Below are positions 34,300 through 46,324 of a DNA stretch of 64,000 bases, piece after piece. Numbering within the stretch: the stretch's first letter is position 1; each line of letters starts with the position of its first letter. The translations under genes were made by a program, and so were the position numbers. The notes under the pieces are model-generated. The model did no database searches and was not told the DNA's origin. It saw only the letters and a program-made list of their open reading frames with translations. The stretch covers positions 11,187,256 through 11,251,255 of the forward strand of contig NC_077248.1 in the NCBI RefSeq assembly GCF_947179165.1, written 5' to 3'. This stretch comes from Solanum dulcamara. Taxonomy: Eukaryota > Streptophyta > Magnoliopsida > Solanales > Solanaceae.

Positions 34300-35660
34300 T
34301 TCTTTGCAAGATGCAAAACGCTCTGACTGTCACAAAACAGAGCAAGCTTCTATTGTTTGTGCCCGAGCTCCTCCAATAACATCTGCATCCATATTGCCTC
34401 TTTGCTAGCTTGTGTAGCTGCTACATATTCTGCTTCCATCGTAGATGTAGCCAAGATAAATTGCAGTTTTAAAACTCAGCTTACAACTCCTCCAATAAGA
34501 GTAAACACATAACCTATGGTGGACTTGCTTTTATCAAGATCGCCTGCATAATCTAAATCAACATAACCTTTAATAATAAAGTTTGATCCTCTATTACACA
34601 TTGCAACATCTGAGGTACCCTTGATATATCTCAGAATCCTCTTAACAGTATTCCAATGCTCTCTACCAGGATTAGCCATGTATCGACTGATCACTCCCAC
34701 TGCTTGTGCAATATCAGGTCTTGTACATACAATGGCGAACATTAAACTTCCCACTACTGATGCATACGGTACTCGAGACATCTCTATCCTCTCTGCTTCA
34801 TTGTTAGGACTCATACTTAAGGATAACTTGAAATTAATAGGAAGTGGGGTAGAAATTGACTTACAATCTTGCATCTTGAAGCATCTCAAAAAAAATTTCA
34901 AGTAGTTCTTTTGAGAAAGACAAATCTTTCTATTATTTCTATCTCAGTGAATTTGCATCCCTAGAATCTTGTTTGCTGGTCCCAAGTCCTTTATTTCAAA
35001 CTTCCTAGCCAACTGTGCCTTTAAATTGGTGAGACGATCTTTGTTGGGGCCTGCTGCCAACATGTCATCAACATACAACAGCAAAATAATAAAATCGTCA
35101 TCACCAAATATCTTGTAATAAACACAAGGATCTGAACTATGTCTGTTGTATCCAAGGCCTATAATGAAGGAATCAAATCTCTTATACCAACACCTCGGCG
35201 CCTGTTTGAGACCATACAGAGATTTGTTCAACCTGCAAACCAAGTTCTCTTTTCCTGTTCTTCAAAACCTTCTAGTTGGAGCATGTAAATTTCTTCTTCA
35301 AGTTCTCCATGAAGAAATGCAGTTTTGACATCTAACTGCTCCAAGTACAAGTCAAATGTAGCACACATTTCCAGTACCACTTGAATTATTGTGAGTCGAA
35401 CCATCGGAGAAAATATCTCATTGAAGTTTATACCTTCTTTCTGAGCTAATCCTTTCACCACCAATCTTACACGACACTTCTCCACTTGATCATTACCATT
35501 GCATTTGATCTTGTAGACCCATTTGTTTCCAGTGGCCTTTCTTCCTTGTGGTAATTGAACAAGATCCCATATTTTATTTTTATGAAGACCTTCAATTTCT
35601 TCTTGCATTGCTGCCACCCACAGAGATGATTCTTGGCCTTTCATAGCCTCGTAAAAAGTT
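34300..35660 (-). pseudogene. Copia element 2 reverse transcriptase and RNase H remnant
   Basis: Reading down the minus strand, a reverse transcriptase start (35644-35228) carries VRLVVKGLAQKEGINFNEIF and QLDVKTAFLHGELEEEIYM. It continues in another frame (35243-34944) with SLYGLKQAPRCWYKRFD and the catalytic LLLYVDDM motif. An RNase H part (34901-34300) includes VPYASVVGSLMFAIVCTRPD and GYVDLDYAGDLDKSKST. These are the standard Copia order and motifs. At least one frame change (near 35240) and a stop (near 34942) separate the parts. Confidence 0.9.
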
Positions 35661-35856
35661 GAAGGCTCTCCATTTTCTGTTAATAGACAGTATGCAATAT
35701 TACTTTTCGAAGAATAATCTGAGTGCCAAGCTGGTTCTCTTCTCTCTCTAGTTGATCGTTGAACTTGTGAAGTTTCGATCTCAGCTTGCTCTTGTTCTTC
35801 GTGCTCTGGTGCTGCTTCAGAAGAAATTGGGACTTCTTCTATTTCTTCAACTTCAA

Positions 35857-36810
35857 CTATAGTAGTCTCTGATTTTTCTTTTGAAATGCTACCTTATTTT
35901 GCTTATATTTTGTTTCAACAAATACAACATCCGTGCTGATTACCACCTTGCGGGTTATGGGATCCCACAAGCGATACCCCTTGACTCCATTAGCATACCC
36001 TAAGAAAATGCATTCCCTAGATTTTGGATCCAACTTCGATTTTTCTTGGGTGTTGTACATAACATAAGAAGAACTTCTGAATATATGTAAGCGAGAATAA
36101 TCAGTTAGTTTTCTTGTCCACATCTCCATTGGAGTTTTCAGATCAATTGCGATTGATGGTGACCGATTGATCACATAACAAGCGGTTTTGACTACTTTTG
36201 TCCAAAATAGTTTTTCAACCCTGCAATTGCCAACATAGCTCTTGTTCATTCCAATAAGGTTCTGTTCATCCGCTCTGCTACTCCATTTTGTTGTGGGGTA
36301 TATGCCATCGTGAACTACCGTTTAATACCTTCTTATTTACAGAAGTTATCAAATTCATCACCAGTGTATTCTCCTTCATTATCTGTCCTCAAACACTTGA
36401 TTTTTTTCTCAGATTCAAGTTCCACCCGCGCTTTGAACTGTTTGAAAACTGGAAAAACATTTGTCTTTCTCTTGATTGGATACACCGAACTTCTCCTAGA
36501 GTAATTATCGATAAATGACACAAAATATTTTGCTCTTCCTAGGGACTCCACCAGTGCTTGCTAGACATCAGAGTGGACCAGATCTAATATTTCCTTGCTT
36601 TTAGCAGAGAGACTGCTAAACTTCAGTCTATTTTGCTTACTGGTAACACAATGCTCACAAAAGGGTAATGAAACCTTTTTGAGCCCTGGAAAAAGCTTTT
36701 GCTCAGCAAGAATCTTCAAACCTCATTCTGACATATGGTCAAGTTTACGATGCCATATCATTGTTGATTCTTCAAATGAACTTGCCGACGCGGTTGATGC
36801 TTCTCCTTCT
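35857..36810 (-). pseudogene. Copia element 2 integrase remnant
   Basis: Starting near 36800 is a pre-integrase part with an H/C-type segment. The core at 36551-36333 has FVSFIDNYSRR and KCLRTDNEGEYTGDEF, giving the first two catalytic aspartates. The C-terminal part (36249-35857) has AVINRSPS-like ACYVINRSPSIAIDLKTPME and FLGYANGVKGYRLWDP. Stops at about 36810 and 36333 and a frame change between the last two parts show it is inactive. Confidence 0.85.
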
Positions 36811-36830
36811 TAGTGTGTTTCACTTTTAAG

Positions 36831-38030
36831 CACATATAGATTTGCAGCAAGTTTTTCCGCTTTCATCACTACAAGCGCTCCTTTAGATATTTTCATGACT
36901 CCACCATGAGTCTTATATGAACATCCATTATCATCTAATTGTCCCAAAGACAATAGATTCTTCCTCAAGTCTTTTACATGTCGTACCTCCTGGATGGTGC
37001 GTATCGTGCCATCATACATTTTTATTTTGATGGACCCAATACTAATAACATCCAAAGCATGATTGTCTCCCATGAACACAGACCCTCCTGATATAGGATT
37101 ATATTGATGGAACTATTCTCTTCGGGAAGTCATGTGCCACGTTGCTCCTGTGTCCATGATCCAGACATCCGTGAAATATTTTCTACCTTCATTATTTGAT
37201 ATTGCTTCACTACATAAAATATCTCCATCATCCAAAGTACTTGCAACATTTCCTTGAGCATTTGATGGCTCAGGGTATTCACTCTTCTTCTTGAATGGAC
37301 AATCTTTCTTGAAGTGCCCTTTCTTGCCACAGTTGTAATACTTGATATTCTTCTTACTTCTTGATTGAGATCTACCATGATTGTAACTCCCACTGGGGCC
37401 ACGTTTTGTTGGTCTTCCTCTCACCATCATCAAAGCTTCAGCTTGCTGCGAACTTGCTTGTTTGTCTTCCTTATTTTTGTGCCGATTTTCTTCTTCTATG
37501 ACAGCAGCTGCAATTTCATCAAAAACTAGACTGTCTGTATTATTCGTCAGGTTGATGATGAGTTGATAATACGAGTCAGGCAGACTTTGAAGTAGAAGCT
37601 CTGCACGTTTAGTCCCCTCTATTTTGCAACCCATTGTTGTAAGTTGTGAAAACAGAGTATTCAAAGTATTGGTGTGCTCAGTAACTGACATGGACTCTGT
37701 CATTCGAAGAGTATACATTCTTCTTTTTAAGAAAATTTTATTATGCAAAATTTTGGCCTCATACAATCTCGTAAGAGTATCCTATATTTCCTTCGTCGTT
37801 CGTTTTTCAGCCACACTAGACAACACTTGATCAACTAGTGTCAAGTGTAGATCAGCAATTGCATTGCTGTCTATGTCATTCCACTTGTTTTCATCACTAA
37901 ATTCTGTGGGTCTGCCTTCAATTGCAGCTAAGCAATTGTCTTTTCTCAATATCACTTTTATTTTCATTTTCCACAGTGAAAAATTAGTCCTATTAAATTT
38001 TTCAACGTCAAACTTTGTTGTACTCGACAT
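36831..38030 (-). pseudogene. Copia element 2 gag-protease remnant
   Basis: The ATG at 38030 starts MSSTTKFDVEKFNRTNFSLW, the gag N-terminus typical of Tnt1-like elements. A UBN2-type gag body follows (37766-37500). Next is the CCHC zinc knuckle YYNCGKKGHFKKDC at about 37335, then the protease active site IMDTGATWHM near 37150. In-frame stops occur at 37782-37784 and 37113-37115 with the frame otherwise maintained to about 36810. Gag packages element RNA; the protease matures the polyprotein. Confidence 0.9.
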
Positions 38031-38192
38031 TGTTATTTGCTTCACACCTTTCTAGATCATTTCTGAATATTTTTGTGAACAATCGTGATAAAATGTACCG
38101 TCATTGAAATTTACTATTCACGTGAATAGTACTTTTTACCGAATTTTACTATTCACAGATAGTACCTTTGCATAAAATAGACAGAATAACCA

Positions 38193-38207
38193 AGGGCTCT
38201 GATATCA
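38193..38207 (-). other. Primer-binding site (tRNA-Met type) of Copia element 2
   Basis: On the minus strand GTGATATCAGAGCCC directly follows the upstream LTR; one base differs from the consensus TGGTATCAGAGC. Confidence 0.85.
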
Positions 38208-38208
38208 C

Positions 38209-38721
38209 TGTTGGGGGGAAGGAAGCACCACAACTAAAGCTTGATATGACAATTAATATGAAAATAAATTGGACATGAGAATTTTATGTGAAAACCTCTC
38301 TAACTGATAGAGGGGAAAAACCACAGGTAGAAGTATCTCATTATTAAAATATGGAGTATATTGCTCTCAAATACAAGGAGAAAACAACAATTAACACTTC
38401 TCTCTTGTAAAAGGAACAACTACTAAAAAGGATACTCAAGACTACAATATTTATCTTGGTGTATAACTCTCTTTGTATTCTTACACTCTTTTTTTTGGGA
38501 TGATCTAAATGAGGGCAAGAGACCCTCTATTTATAGGAGAAAAAAAATGTGTATACGCATTTTCAAAACGTGTAAAGACAGAAGATTGCTGGCATAAAAA
38601 AAGTGGTAAAAAAAAGGTGTTATGCCTACCTACCTTTTGTCCATTTTTGACTTTCTTTTCATTTCTTTTTTTATTTTTCTTTTTCTGCACTTCCTCCCTT
38701 TCTTGACTTTCTTTTTCTGCA
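38209..38721 (-). repeat. Upstream (5') LTR of Copia element 2
   Basis: Bounded by TGTTGGGGGG and TTTCTGCA. On the minus strand a TATAAATAGAGGG motif at about 38526-38538 is a likely promoter for the element. Confidence 0.92.
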
Positions 38722-39348
38722 AAATTGTGATGCCTAACGGTTCAGAATTTTATTCAGTAAGCATACTTTTCATTTTGAATAATGAATGTGTTAAAGAATT
38801 TATTTCCTACTCAAATCACTATTACTCCCTTCTTGACGAAAAAATCCACAATTACATCAAGGAAAAATGGTACATTGTTATAATTTTCTTGATGATTTAA
38901 TATGACATTTAGGGGTGTAAATGGTTCGGTTTGCCTGACTATCTAAAAAGATTTATATCAATATAAATTTTTTTGTTACTTTACTATATATAATTAAAAT
39001 TTAAAATTTTAATCGTTCCAATCAACTCGATGGTTTTTCAATATTGATCGGTTAGCTTATTTTTGATATTTTTATAAGCCATGTAATGCAATAAAAAGGA
39101 TCAATATAAATTAAGAATAAAAAATATAATATTGTTAAATGAACATCCCATTGGGTATAGAGATGTCATTAGGGAGTGATTCACCTCTCAATGTGGAGTT
39201 TTTCGTTGTGAATTCAGATTTAATCGTATTTCAATGTAAGTATCAAATATTGGATAAAACATAAATACAAAAAAGTTTTAGGAGGAGTGTTTGGCACCAC
39301 TTCCTTAATTCCAGACAACAAAAGAAATATTTACAAGACAAATTATTA
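38722..39348. other. Repeat-derived intergenic DNA
   Basis: The first ~130 bases look like the rest of the split 174-bp repeat (ATTCAGTAAGCATACTTT, CTTCTTGACGAAAAAAT). From about 38910 a GGGGTGTAAATGGTTCGGTT stretch resembles a repeat start also seen at the right edge of the window. No gene is visible. Confidence 0.5.
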
Positions 39349-39632
39349 CTCCTTCCGTCTCATATTAGATGAACACTTTTTATCTTACACGATAATTAAG
39401 AAATCATTAACATATTGATCAACTTTACTACTTTGCCCTTTATTCATATTAATTAGCCTCTTGAAAAAAGAAATTTTTTAGATTTTCAAAATTTGTTTAA
39501 GCTTTCAAAGACTATTAATTGTAGGGGTAAAATTAAAAGAATTTAATTAATTATATCTTTATTTAGTAAGTGATCAAGTAATATAAATAAATATTTTTAG
39601 TAAAATATTCATTTAATATGGGATGGAGGTAG
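39349..39632. mobile_element. Stowaway-like MITE (284 bp)
   Basis: The left end CTCCTTCCGTCTCATATTAG and the reverse of the right end, CTACCTCCATCCCATATTAA, match at most positions, and TA flanks both sides (39347-39348 and 39633-39634). The interior is AT-rich and non-coding. Confidence 0.85.
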
Positions 39633-39663
39633 TACTAAAAGGGACTTAAAGGTCGTAACTTCC

Positions 39664-39677
39664 TACTATTGTTCTAA
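39664..39677 (+). other. Target-site duplication of the RTE LINE, 3' side
   Basis: TACTATTGTTCTAA occurs here next to the TTG-repeat tail and again at 43640-43653, just outside the element's 5' end. Confidence 0.9.
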
Positions 39678-40045
39678 CAACAACAACAAACAACAACAAC
39701 CCAGTGAAATCCCACATCGTGGGGTCTGGGGAGGGTAAAGTGTACGCAGACCTGACTCCTACCAATGTAGGACGGCTGTTTCCGAAAGACCCTTGGCTCA
39801 ATAGAAGCATAGGAAAAAAAGGTCAAACAAGAATATTAATAGTAGGAGAGTAGATAATGGAAGAGTTGCAAACAATAGTATAGTCAAAACATCCAAAAAC
39901 AGTAGATATCATCAAATAATAGCATAAATATCATAAATAACATAAGATAACATAACATACATATCATAAATAATATAAATCAGAGTACAAGAAATCATAG
40001 TGCGTTAATACGCCTACGGATAAGGGGGGATACTGCCACTATGTA

Positions 40046-42992
40046 CTAGCCTTCTACCCTGATATGTGTCCTCCACACCCTCCTATCTAAGGTCATGTCC
40101 TCGGTAAGTCGTAAATGCGCCATGTCCTGTCTGATCACCTCTCCCCAATATCTCTTTGGCCCACCCCTACCTCTTCTGAAACCATCCATGGTCAACCTCT
40201 CACATCTCTGCACTGGTGCCTCTGGGACTCTACTCTTCACATGCCCAAACCATCTCAATCGCATTTCACGCATTTTGTCTTCCACCGGGGGCCACTCCTA
40301 CCTTGTATCGAATAACCTCATTTCTAATTATGTCGCTCCTGGTATGCCCACACATCCATCTCAACATTCTCATCTTGGCAACTTTCATCTTTTGCACGTG
40401 TGAGACCTTAATTGGTCAACACTCCGCCCCATATAACATAGCTGGTCTAACCACCACTTTGTAGAACTTTCCCTTAAGTCTTGGTGGCACCTTCTTGTCA
40501 CATAACACACCAGAGGCGAGCCTCCATTTCATCCATCCTGCCCCAATACGATGTGTGACATCCTCGTCGATCTCCCCGCTGCCTTGCATTATAGAACCAA
40601 GGTACTTAAAACTACTTCTCTTTTGGATGGCTTGATCCCTGAGCCTAACTTCCGCGCCAACCTCTTGAGAAGTTTCACTGAACTGACAGTTTAGGTATTC
40701 TGTCTTGGTCCTACTCAACTTAAACCCTTTAGACTCCAAGGTGCGTCTCCAATCTTCCAGCTTAGCGTTAACTCCGCTATGAGTCTCATCGATGAGGACT
40801 ATGTCGTCCACAAAAAGCATACACCATGACACCTCACCTTGAATTGGTCGCGTCAATATATCCATCACCAAGGCAAATAGAAACGGACTAAGAGCTGATC
40901 CTTGATGCAACCCCATCACAACTGGAAAGTGTTCTGAATCCCCTCCTACTGTCCTTACCCTAGTTTGGGCACCCTCGTACATGTCCTTGATCACCCTTAT
41001 GTATGCTACAGGTACACCTTTAGCCTCCAAACATCTCCATAATATCTCTCGTGGGACTTTATCGTAGGCCTTTTCTAAGTCGATGAATACCATATATAAG
41101 TCTCTCTTCCTCTCCCTATATTGCTCAATTAGTCTCCTCATAAGATGGATGGCTTCCATAGTCGAGCATCCCAGCATAAATCCGAACTGGTTCTCTGAAA
41201 TAGACACACCTCTCCTCACCCTCATCTCCACCACTCTTTCCCACACTTTCATAGTATGGCTTAGAAGCTTGATACCTCTATAATTGTCGCAACTCTGGCT
41301 ATCCCCCTTGTTTTTGTATAGAGGGATCATGATGCTCGACCTCCATTCTATGGGCATCGTTGCCATCGTAAATATGACATTAAATAACCTAGTTAGCCAT
41401 TCCAAACCTACCGAGCCCGCACTCTTCCAAAATTCTCCAAGGATCTCGTCAGGTCCGGTCGCTCTTCTCCAGCGCATCCTACGAACGGTATATTTACCCT
41501 CATCGGCCGTAATACTCCTACAACCCCCAATATTATGACTACTTCATGTATGTTCCAAATCTCCCAACACAATTTCTCTGTCCCCTTTGTCATTCAAAAG
41601 TTTATGAAAGTATGACTGCCATCTTTGTTTGATAAGTGTCTCCTCTACCAATACTTTTCCGTGTTTGTCTTTAATGCACTTTACTTGATCCACATCGCGT
41701 GCCCTTCTCTCCCGGGCCCTGGCTAGCTTGAATAATTTTATGTCCCCGCCTTTCTGTTCCAGTTCAGCATAAAGGCGTTCAAAAGCTGCCGTTTTTGCCG
41801 TTGTAACCGCTGACTTCGCCTCCTTCCTTGCTATCTTATAAAGTTCCCCATTCGTCCACTTATCCACCTCATCCTTGCTCTCCATCAACTTAGCATACGC
41901 CACCTTCTTTGATTCTACTTTCCCTTGTACTTCTCCATTCCACCACCAATCCCCTCGATGTCGACTACGAGTACCTGTCGAGACTCCTAACACTTCCCTT
42001 GCTACAACCCTAATACAACTAGCTGTCTTATCCCACATACCGTTCGCATCCCCACTACTATCCTAGGCCCCCATATCCTTCAATTTCTCTCCCATCTCTA
42101 GGGCACTAACCGTTGTCAAACTCCCATATCTGATCCTAGGTCGTTCTTCCCCGACCCTCCTCATCCTCGTCATCTTGATCTTTAAATCCATCACTAAGAG
42201 CTTATGTCGAGTTGTAAGATTATCGATCGGAATGACCTTACAGTCTTTGCACAAACCTTTATCATCCTTCCTAAGGAGTAAAAAGTCTATCTGAGTTTTA
42301 GCCACTGAACTACGGAAGGTTATCAAGTGGTCCTCCTTTGAGAAACTCGAGTTGGCTATCACCAACCCGAAAGCTCTTGCGAAATCCAAAAGTGAGATTC
42401 CTCCTCCATTTCTGTCCCCGAAGCCAAAGCCCCCATGCACATCATCATACCCTCCTAAAATAGACCCGATGTGCCCATTGAAATCCCCTCCCACGAAAAG
42501 CTTCTCAGTAGGTGGTATGCCTCCTACTAACTCATCCAAATCCTCCCAAAAGCGCCTCTTATCCTCCTCGCGTAAGCCCACTTGCGACGCATAAGCACTA
42601 ATAATGTTCAACGTGATCCCTTGAACGATCATTTTAATCGACATCATCCTATCATTGACTCTCCTAACCTCCACCACCTGATCTCTTAAATCACTGTCTA
42701 TTAAAATGCCTACCCCATTTCTATACTTCGATTTACCAGAAAACCAAAGCTTATACCTATCTACCTCTTTAGCTTTAGAGCCTACCCATTTTGTCTCCTG
42801 GACACATGCTATATTAATCTTCCTTTTCTTTAGAATCTTAACCAGTTCTATGGATTTACCCGTTAGCTTTCCAATATTCCAAGAACCTATTCTCAGTCTA
42901 GACACTCCTTTAGCCCACTTACCCCTACTTACCCTCGTCCCCATCCATGAGCGAGAACATGACCCTAGTCTACCATCACTATCCAAAGCCAC
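40046..42992 (-). pseudogene. RTE LINE polyprotein (endonuclease + reverse transcriptase), broken
   Basis: Part 1 (42992-42063) is an AP-endonuclease with RIGSWNIGKL, CVQETKW, the GGDFNGH motif and a TRHKLLVMDL end; it would nick target DNA. Part 2 (42062-41544) is the linker. Part 3 (41477-40416) is the reverse transcriptase with [40 protein letters not shown] and the catalytic MLFVDDIV. Part 4 (40285-40046) is the C-terminal RLRWFGHVK...[18 protein letters not shown] region. Parts 1-3 share one frame, interrupted by TAG at 42063-42065, TGA near 41544 and TGA near 40416; a frame change follows before part 4. There is no in-frame ATG at the very start, so the natural start is lost or lies elsewhere. 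Confidence 0.93.
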
Positions 42993-43224
42993 GAAAATGC
43001 ATATGAACTAATAAATTATTCGGAGGTCTAAAGTCGACAAAATATAACTACAAGTATATGAATAAAGGATAGATATATAAAGATATAAAAACCGGAGGTA
43101 CCAACTCCGGTAGAAATGAACCTGGTTGCTGCCAGAAAATACTGTTCACGTCAGTGTTAGGAGTTGAGTTGTAGCGGTTGTTCATCACAGGAAATGCAGA
43201 TTTGTACACCTGAAAAAAAAATCT

Positions 43225-43566
43225 TTGCCGAAAAAATTGGAGTTTCACCGGAATTTGATATTTAGATCTAGATCTATACAGATCTTGAGGATCTTGAGTG
43301 CGAGGGCTGATCTGAGAAGGTATGCCACTAAAATCGCAGAGAAAAACTTACTGTTGGCCGCTGAAATTACTAAAAAAAGATACAAAAAGGAGTACAGTGA
43401 TAGAGGAAATATTCTTAATCTTAAGTTTGGATGGGACTTGAGACGAAAACTCTTGCAGCTGAAAACCAGCTGTGGTGCTGGTTTCTTTTCCGAGGATGTG
43501 GTCAACACTTGTATGAGCCTTTGTGAAGAACTGATTTCCCTCTGTTTGGAAAATGATCAAAACTGA
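43225..43566 (+). other. Unrecognised 113-codon open frame in the RTE 5' region, antisense
   Basis: The frame runs from ATG at 43225 to TGA at 43564-43566. Its middle is rich in Lys, Arg, Leu and Glu (around YATKIAEKNLLLAAEITKKR), less low-complexity than the other small frames here. It lies on the strand opposite the RTE coding frame but within the flanking target duplications. It may be a chance frame in the RTE 5' UTR or a captured fragment of another gene. I recognise no domain and assign no function. Confidence 0.25.
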
Positions 43567-43693
43567 GAATCCCCAAATGTAAATGAAAGCTTCGAGTCGC
43601 TATGCTTAATACAATGACATATTATTATGATAATAAATTTACTATTGTTCTAACACATACCATTAATATAGATAGAATTTCTTGACATATGAT

Positions 43694-43698
43694 GTTTT
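43694..43698 (+). other. Target-site duplication GTTTT of Copia element 3
   Basis: GTTTT immediately before the LTR at 43699 recurs immediately after the other LTR at 49258-49262. Confidence 0.85.
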
Positions 43699-43929
43699 TG
43701 TTATAAAATAGACTAACTTGGCAAATTAAAAAGGAGAGGGTTATGAGGGAAAGAGAGAAATAGAGGAAATTGCAGTGTATTTCGTATGTATCTGTGCGTT
43801 CCTTTAAGTTGCCAAAATAAGGCAATTTATAACAAAGAAAAATGGGACAATGGGACTGGGAAGAAAAAGGGAAAAAACAAGTGGGAAGAAAAGTTATAAA
43901 GTGGAATATCCACTTGCTCCTTCCTAATA
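43699..43929 (-). repeat. Downstream (3') LTR of Copia element 3
   Basis: Bounded by TGTTATAAAATAGACT and CTTCCTAATA. The sequence just inside it (to about 44200) contains two copies of a CCTTACTAGGAAAAATTCAA / CCTTATTAGAAAAATCCAGT motif of the element's 3' untranslated region. Confidence 0.85.
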
Positions 43930-44209
43930 CTCCTCTTGGATGTCCACGTGTAATGTGCCTTATTAAAAAATACTTTATAAGAAATAATATACACAGTTAT
44001 TCTGAACATCCATAGATGTTGTGCCTCGTTAAAACCTTACTAGGAAAAATTCAATGGGAAAAAACCTAGTAAAGGAAAAAGAGTACACACATCTGGTAAT
44101 ACGTCTTGAGTTCTGCATTATTAAAAACCTTATTAGAAAAATCCAGTGGGACAAAACCTTGGCTAATGGAAAAAGAGTACAACGCGTATTTTACTCCCCG
44201 ATGAAAACA

Positions 44210-45360
44210 TCACTTAATATCTCGAAGATGACACATTCCAATTTTGTATCTCATTTTCTCAAAGGTTGAAGTCGGTAATGTCTTGGTAAACATATCTGTT
44301 AAATTGTCACTTAAACGAACTTGTTGGACATCTATTTCACCCTTCTTTTGAAGATCATGAGTAAAAAAGAATTTTGGTGAAATATGTTTTGTTCTGTCTT
44401 CTTTGATGTATTCTCCCTTCAGTTGAGCTATACATGCAAAATTATCTTCATACACTATTGTTGGAACGTCTCTTTTCAAAAAAAGGTTACATGTTTCTTG
44501 GATGTGTTGAGTTATTGATCTTAACCAAATGCATTCTCGACTTGCTTCATGAATGACTATTATCTCTACATGATTTGAGGAAGTGGCAACCATAGTTTGC
44601 TTTATTGAACGCCATGATATAGCTCTACTGCCATATGTAAATAAATAGTCTGTCTGCGATCGACCTTTATAGAGATCAAAAAAATATCCCGTATTTGCGT
44701 AACCAATCAATTGTGACATGGATTCATTTGAGTAAAATAATCTCATATCAATGATAGCTCGGAGGTATCTGTATATATGCTTAATTCCATTCCAGTGTCT
44801 TCATGTTGGAGAAGAACTAAATCTTGATAACAAGCTTAGAGAGAAAGCTATATCTGATCTAGAATTGTTGGCAAGATACATTAATGCACCAATTGCACTA
44901 AGCTATGATATTTCAGCACCAATAAGCTCTTCATCATTTTCATGAGATCAAAACGGATCTTTATTAATATTAAGAGATCTCACAACCATTGGGTTACTCA
45001 ATGGATGTGTTTTATCCATATAAAATCTCTTTAAAATATTTTCAATATATGTTAACTGATGGACAAATATCTCATTTGCAAAATGTTTAATTTTTAGACC
45101 AAGACAAAATTTTGTCTTTCCAAGGTTTTTCATTTCAAACTCATTTTTTAGATATTTTACTGCCTTTGAAAGTTCTTTTAAAGTTCGAATAATATTCAAA
45201 TCATCAACATATACTGTTATTATGACAAATTCAGATTCAGACCTTTTCATAAAGATACAAGGGCAAATTGAATCATTTTTATATCCTTCTTTTAGCAAAT
45301 ATTCGCTAAGACAATTGCACCACATGCGCCCTGATTGTTTCAACCCGTATAAAGATTTCT
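44210..45360 (-). pseudogene. Copia element 3 reverse transcriptase and RNase H remnant
   Basis: The reverse transcriptase C-terminal half (45343-44948) carries MKQSGRMWCNCLSEYLLKEG and the catalytic ITVYVDDLN motif. RNase H (44746-44210) has LIGYANTGYFFDLYKGRSQT, GSRAISWRS and the late RTKHISPKFFFTHDL and TDMFTKTLP motifs of Copia RNase H. A frame break between 44948 and 44746 removes part of the connection. The N-terminal half of reverse transcriptase (45360-45960) is too degraded to follow well. Confidence 0.9.
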
Positions 45361-46324
45361 AAAGCTTTATTGAGCAAGTTTCTCGAGATTCCTTGTATGT
45401 TTCAGTCACTTTGAATCCTTTGAGAATTTTCATAAAAAATATCGTGGTCCAATGAATCATATAAATAGGTAGTGACCACGTTCATTGGATGCATTTCAAG
45501 ATTTTCATGAGCTGCCAAATTCATTAGACACCTGAAGGTAATTGTATTCACCACAAGGAAATATGTTTCCATATAGTCAATGCCAGACTTTTGCGAAAAA
45601 TCTTAGGCTACAAATCTTGATATATATCTTACGACTTCACCTTTTTCATTTTTGTTTACACACAAAACCCATTTGTACCCTACTGGCTTGACACCTTCAG
45701 ATGTTCGGATTATTGATCCGAAAATTCATGTTTTTCAAGTGAAGTTAACTCTGCTTGAATTGTATCATTCTATTTTGGACAATCATTTATCTGTCTACAT
45801 TTATCGACTGATTTTGGTTCAAGATCTTTATCTTGTTGCATTATTTCAATGGCAACATTATAAGCAAAAATATTATCGACCACAATATCATTTCGATTCC
45901 ACCATTTTCCTGTCAAGACATAACTTATTGAGATTTCTTTATTCTCATTATTTTTAGGTACTTGGACCTCCTCGATGATATCACCATTTGTTGTGTCTCT
46001 AGGCTCTTCTTGAACAATTGCCTCCAAATTATGATCATCTTGATCATTTATTTCTTTCCTTTTTTGAAAATTTTTATCTTTGAAACCAATTGGTTTTCCA
46101 CGTTTTAAGCGTGGCCTAGACTCATTTGCCTGAACAAGTTGTCCTACCGGGACATCAACTCGAACTTGAACATTAGTAGTTGGGATATGCGATTTAGTAA
46201 TCCGTGAAAGGTTAGTAAATGCATCCGGTAATTAATTTATAATATTCTGTAAATAAATCATATTTTGAACTTCTTGCTCACATTGATTTGTTCGAGGATC
46301 TAAATTAGATAGTGATAATGAATT

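Larger units (their letters stand above)
33529..38721 (-). mobile_element. Ty1/Copia LTR retrotransposon (Tork-like), defective, element 2
   Basis: About 5.2 kb with LTRs at 33529-34036 and 38209-38721 that differ at only a dozen or so sites plus small indels (about 97% identity by eye). This makes it the youngest LTR element of the window. A tRNA-Met-type primer site adjoins the upstream LTR. Coding order on the minus strand is gag, zinc knuckle, protease, pre-integrase, integrase, reverse transcriptase, RNase H. Several stops and frame changes kill it. No matching 5-bp target duplication is visible; the left end is slightly eroded. Confidence 0.92.
39678..43639 (-). mobile_element. RTE-clade LINE, nearly full length
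   Basis: A 3.96-kb non-LTR retrotransposon. Its 3' tail on the minus strand is a (TTG)n run (39678-39700), preceded by the standard RTE 3' end with a GTACGCAGACC... counterpart (39720-39805). Identical 14-bp words flank it. Coding order is AP endonuclease then reverse transcriptase then a short C-terminal region, all in one original frame, as in plant RTE elements. Three in-frame stops and one frame change inactivate it. The stretch upstream of the coding region (43010-43639) is probably 5' UTR but is not recognised. Confidence 0.93.

Noticed and set aside
42352..43011. Plus-strand Pro/Ser-rich frames over the RTE
   Set aside because: Antisense shadows of the RTE endonuclease reading frame.
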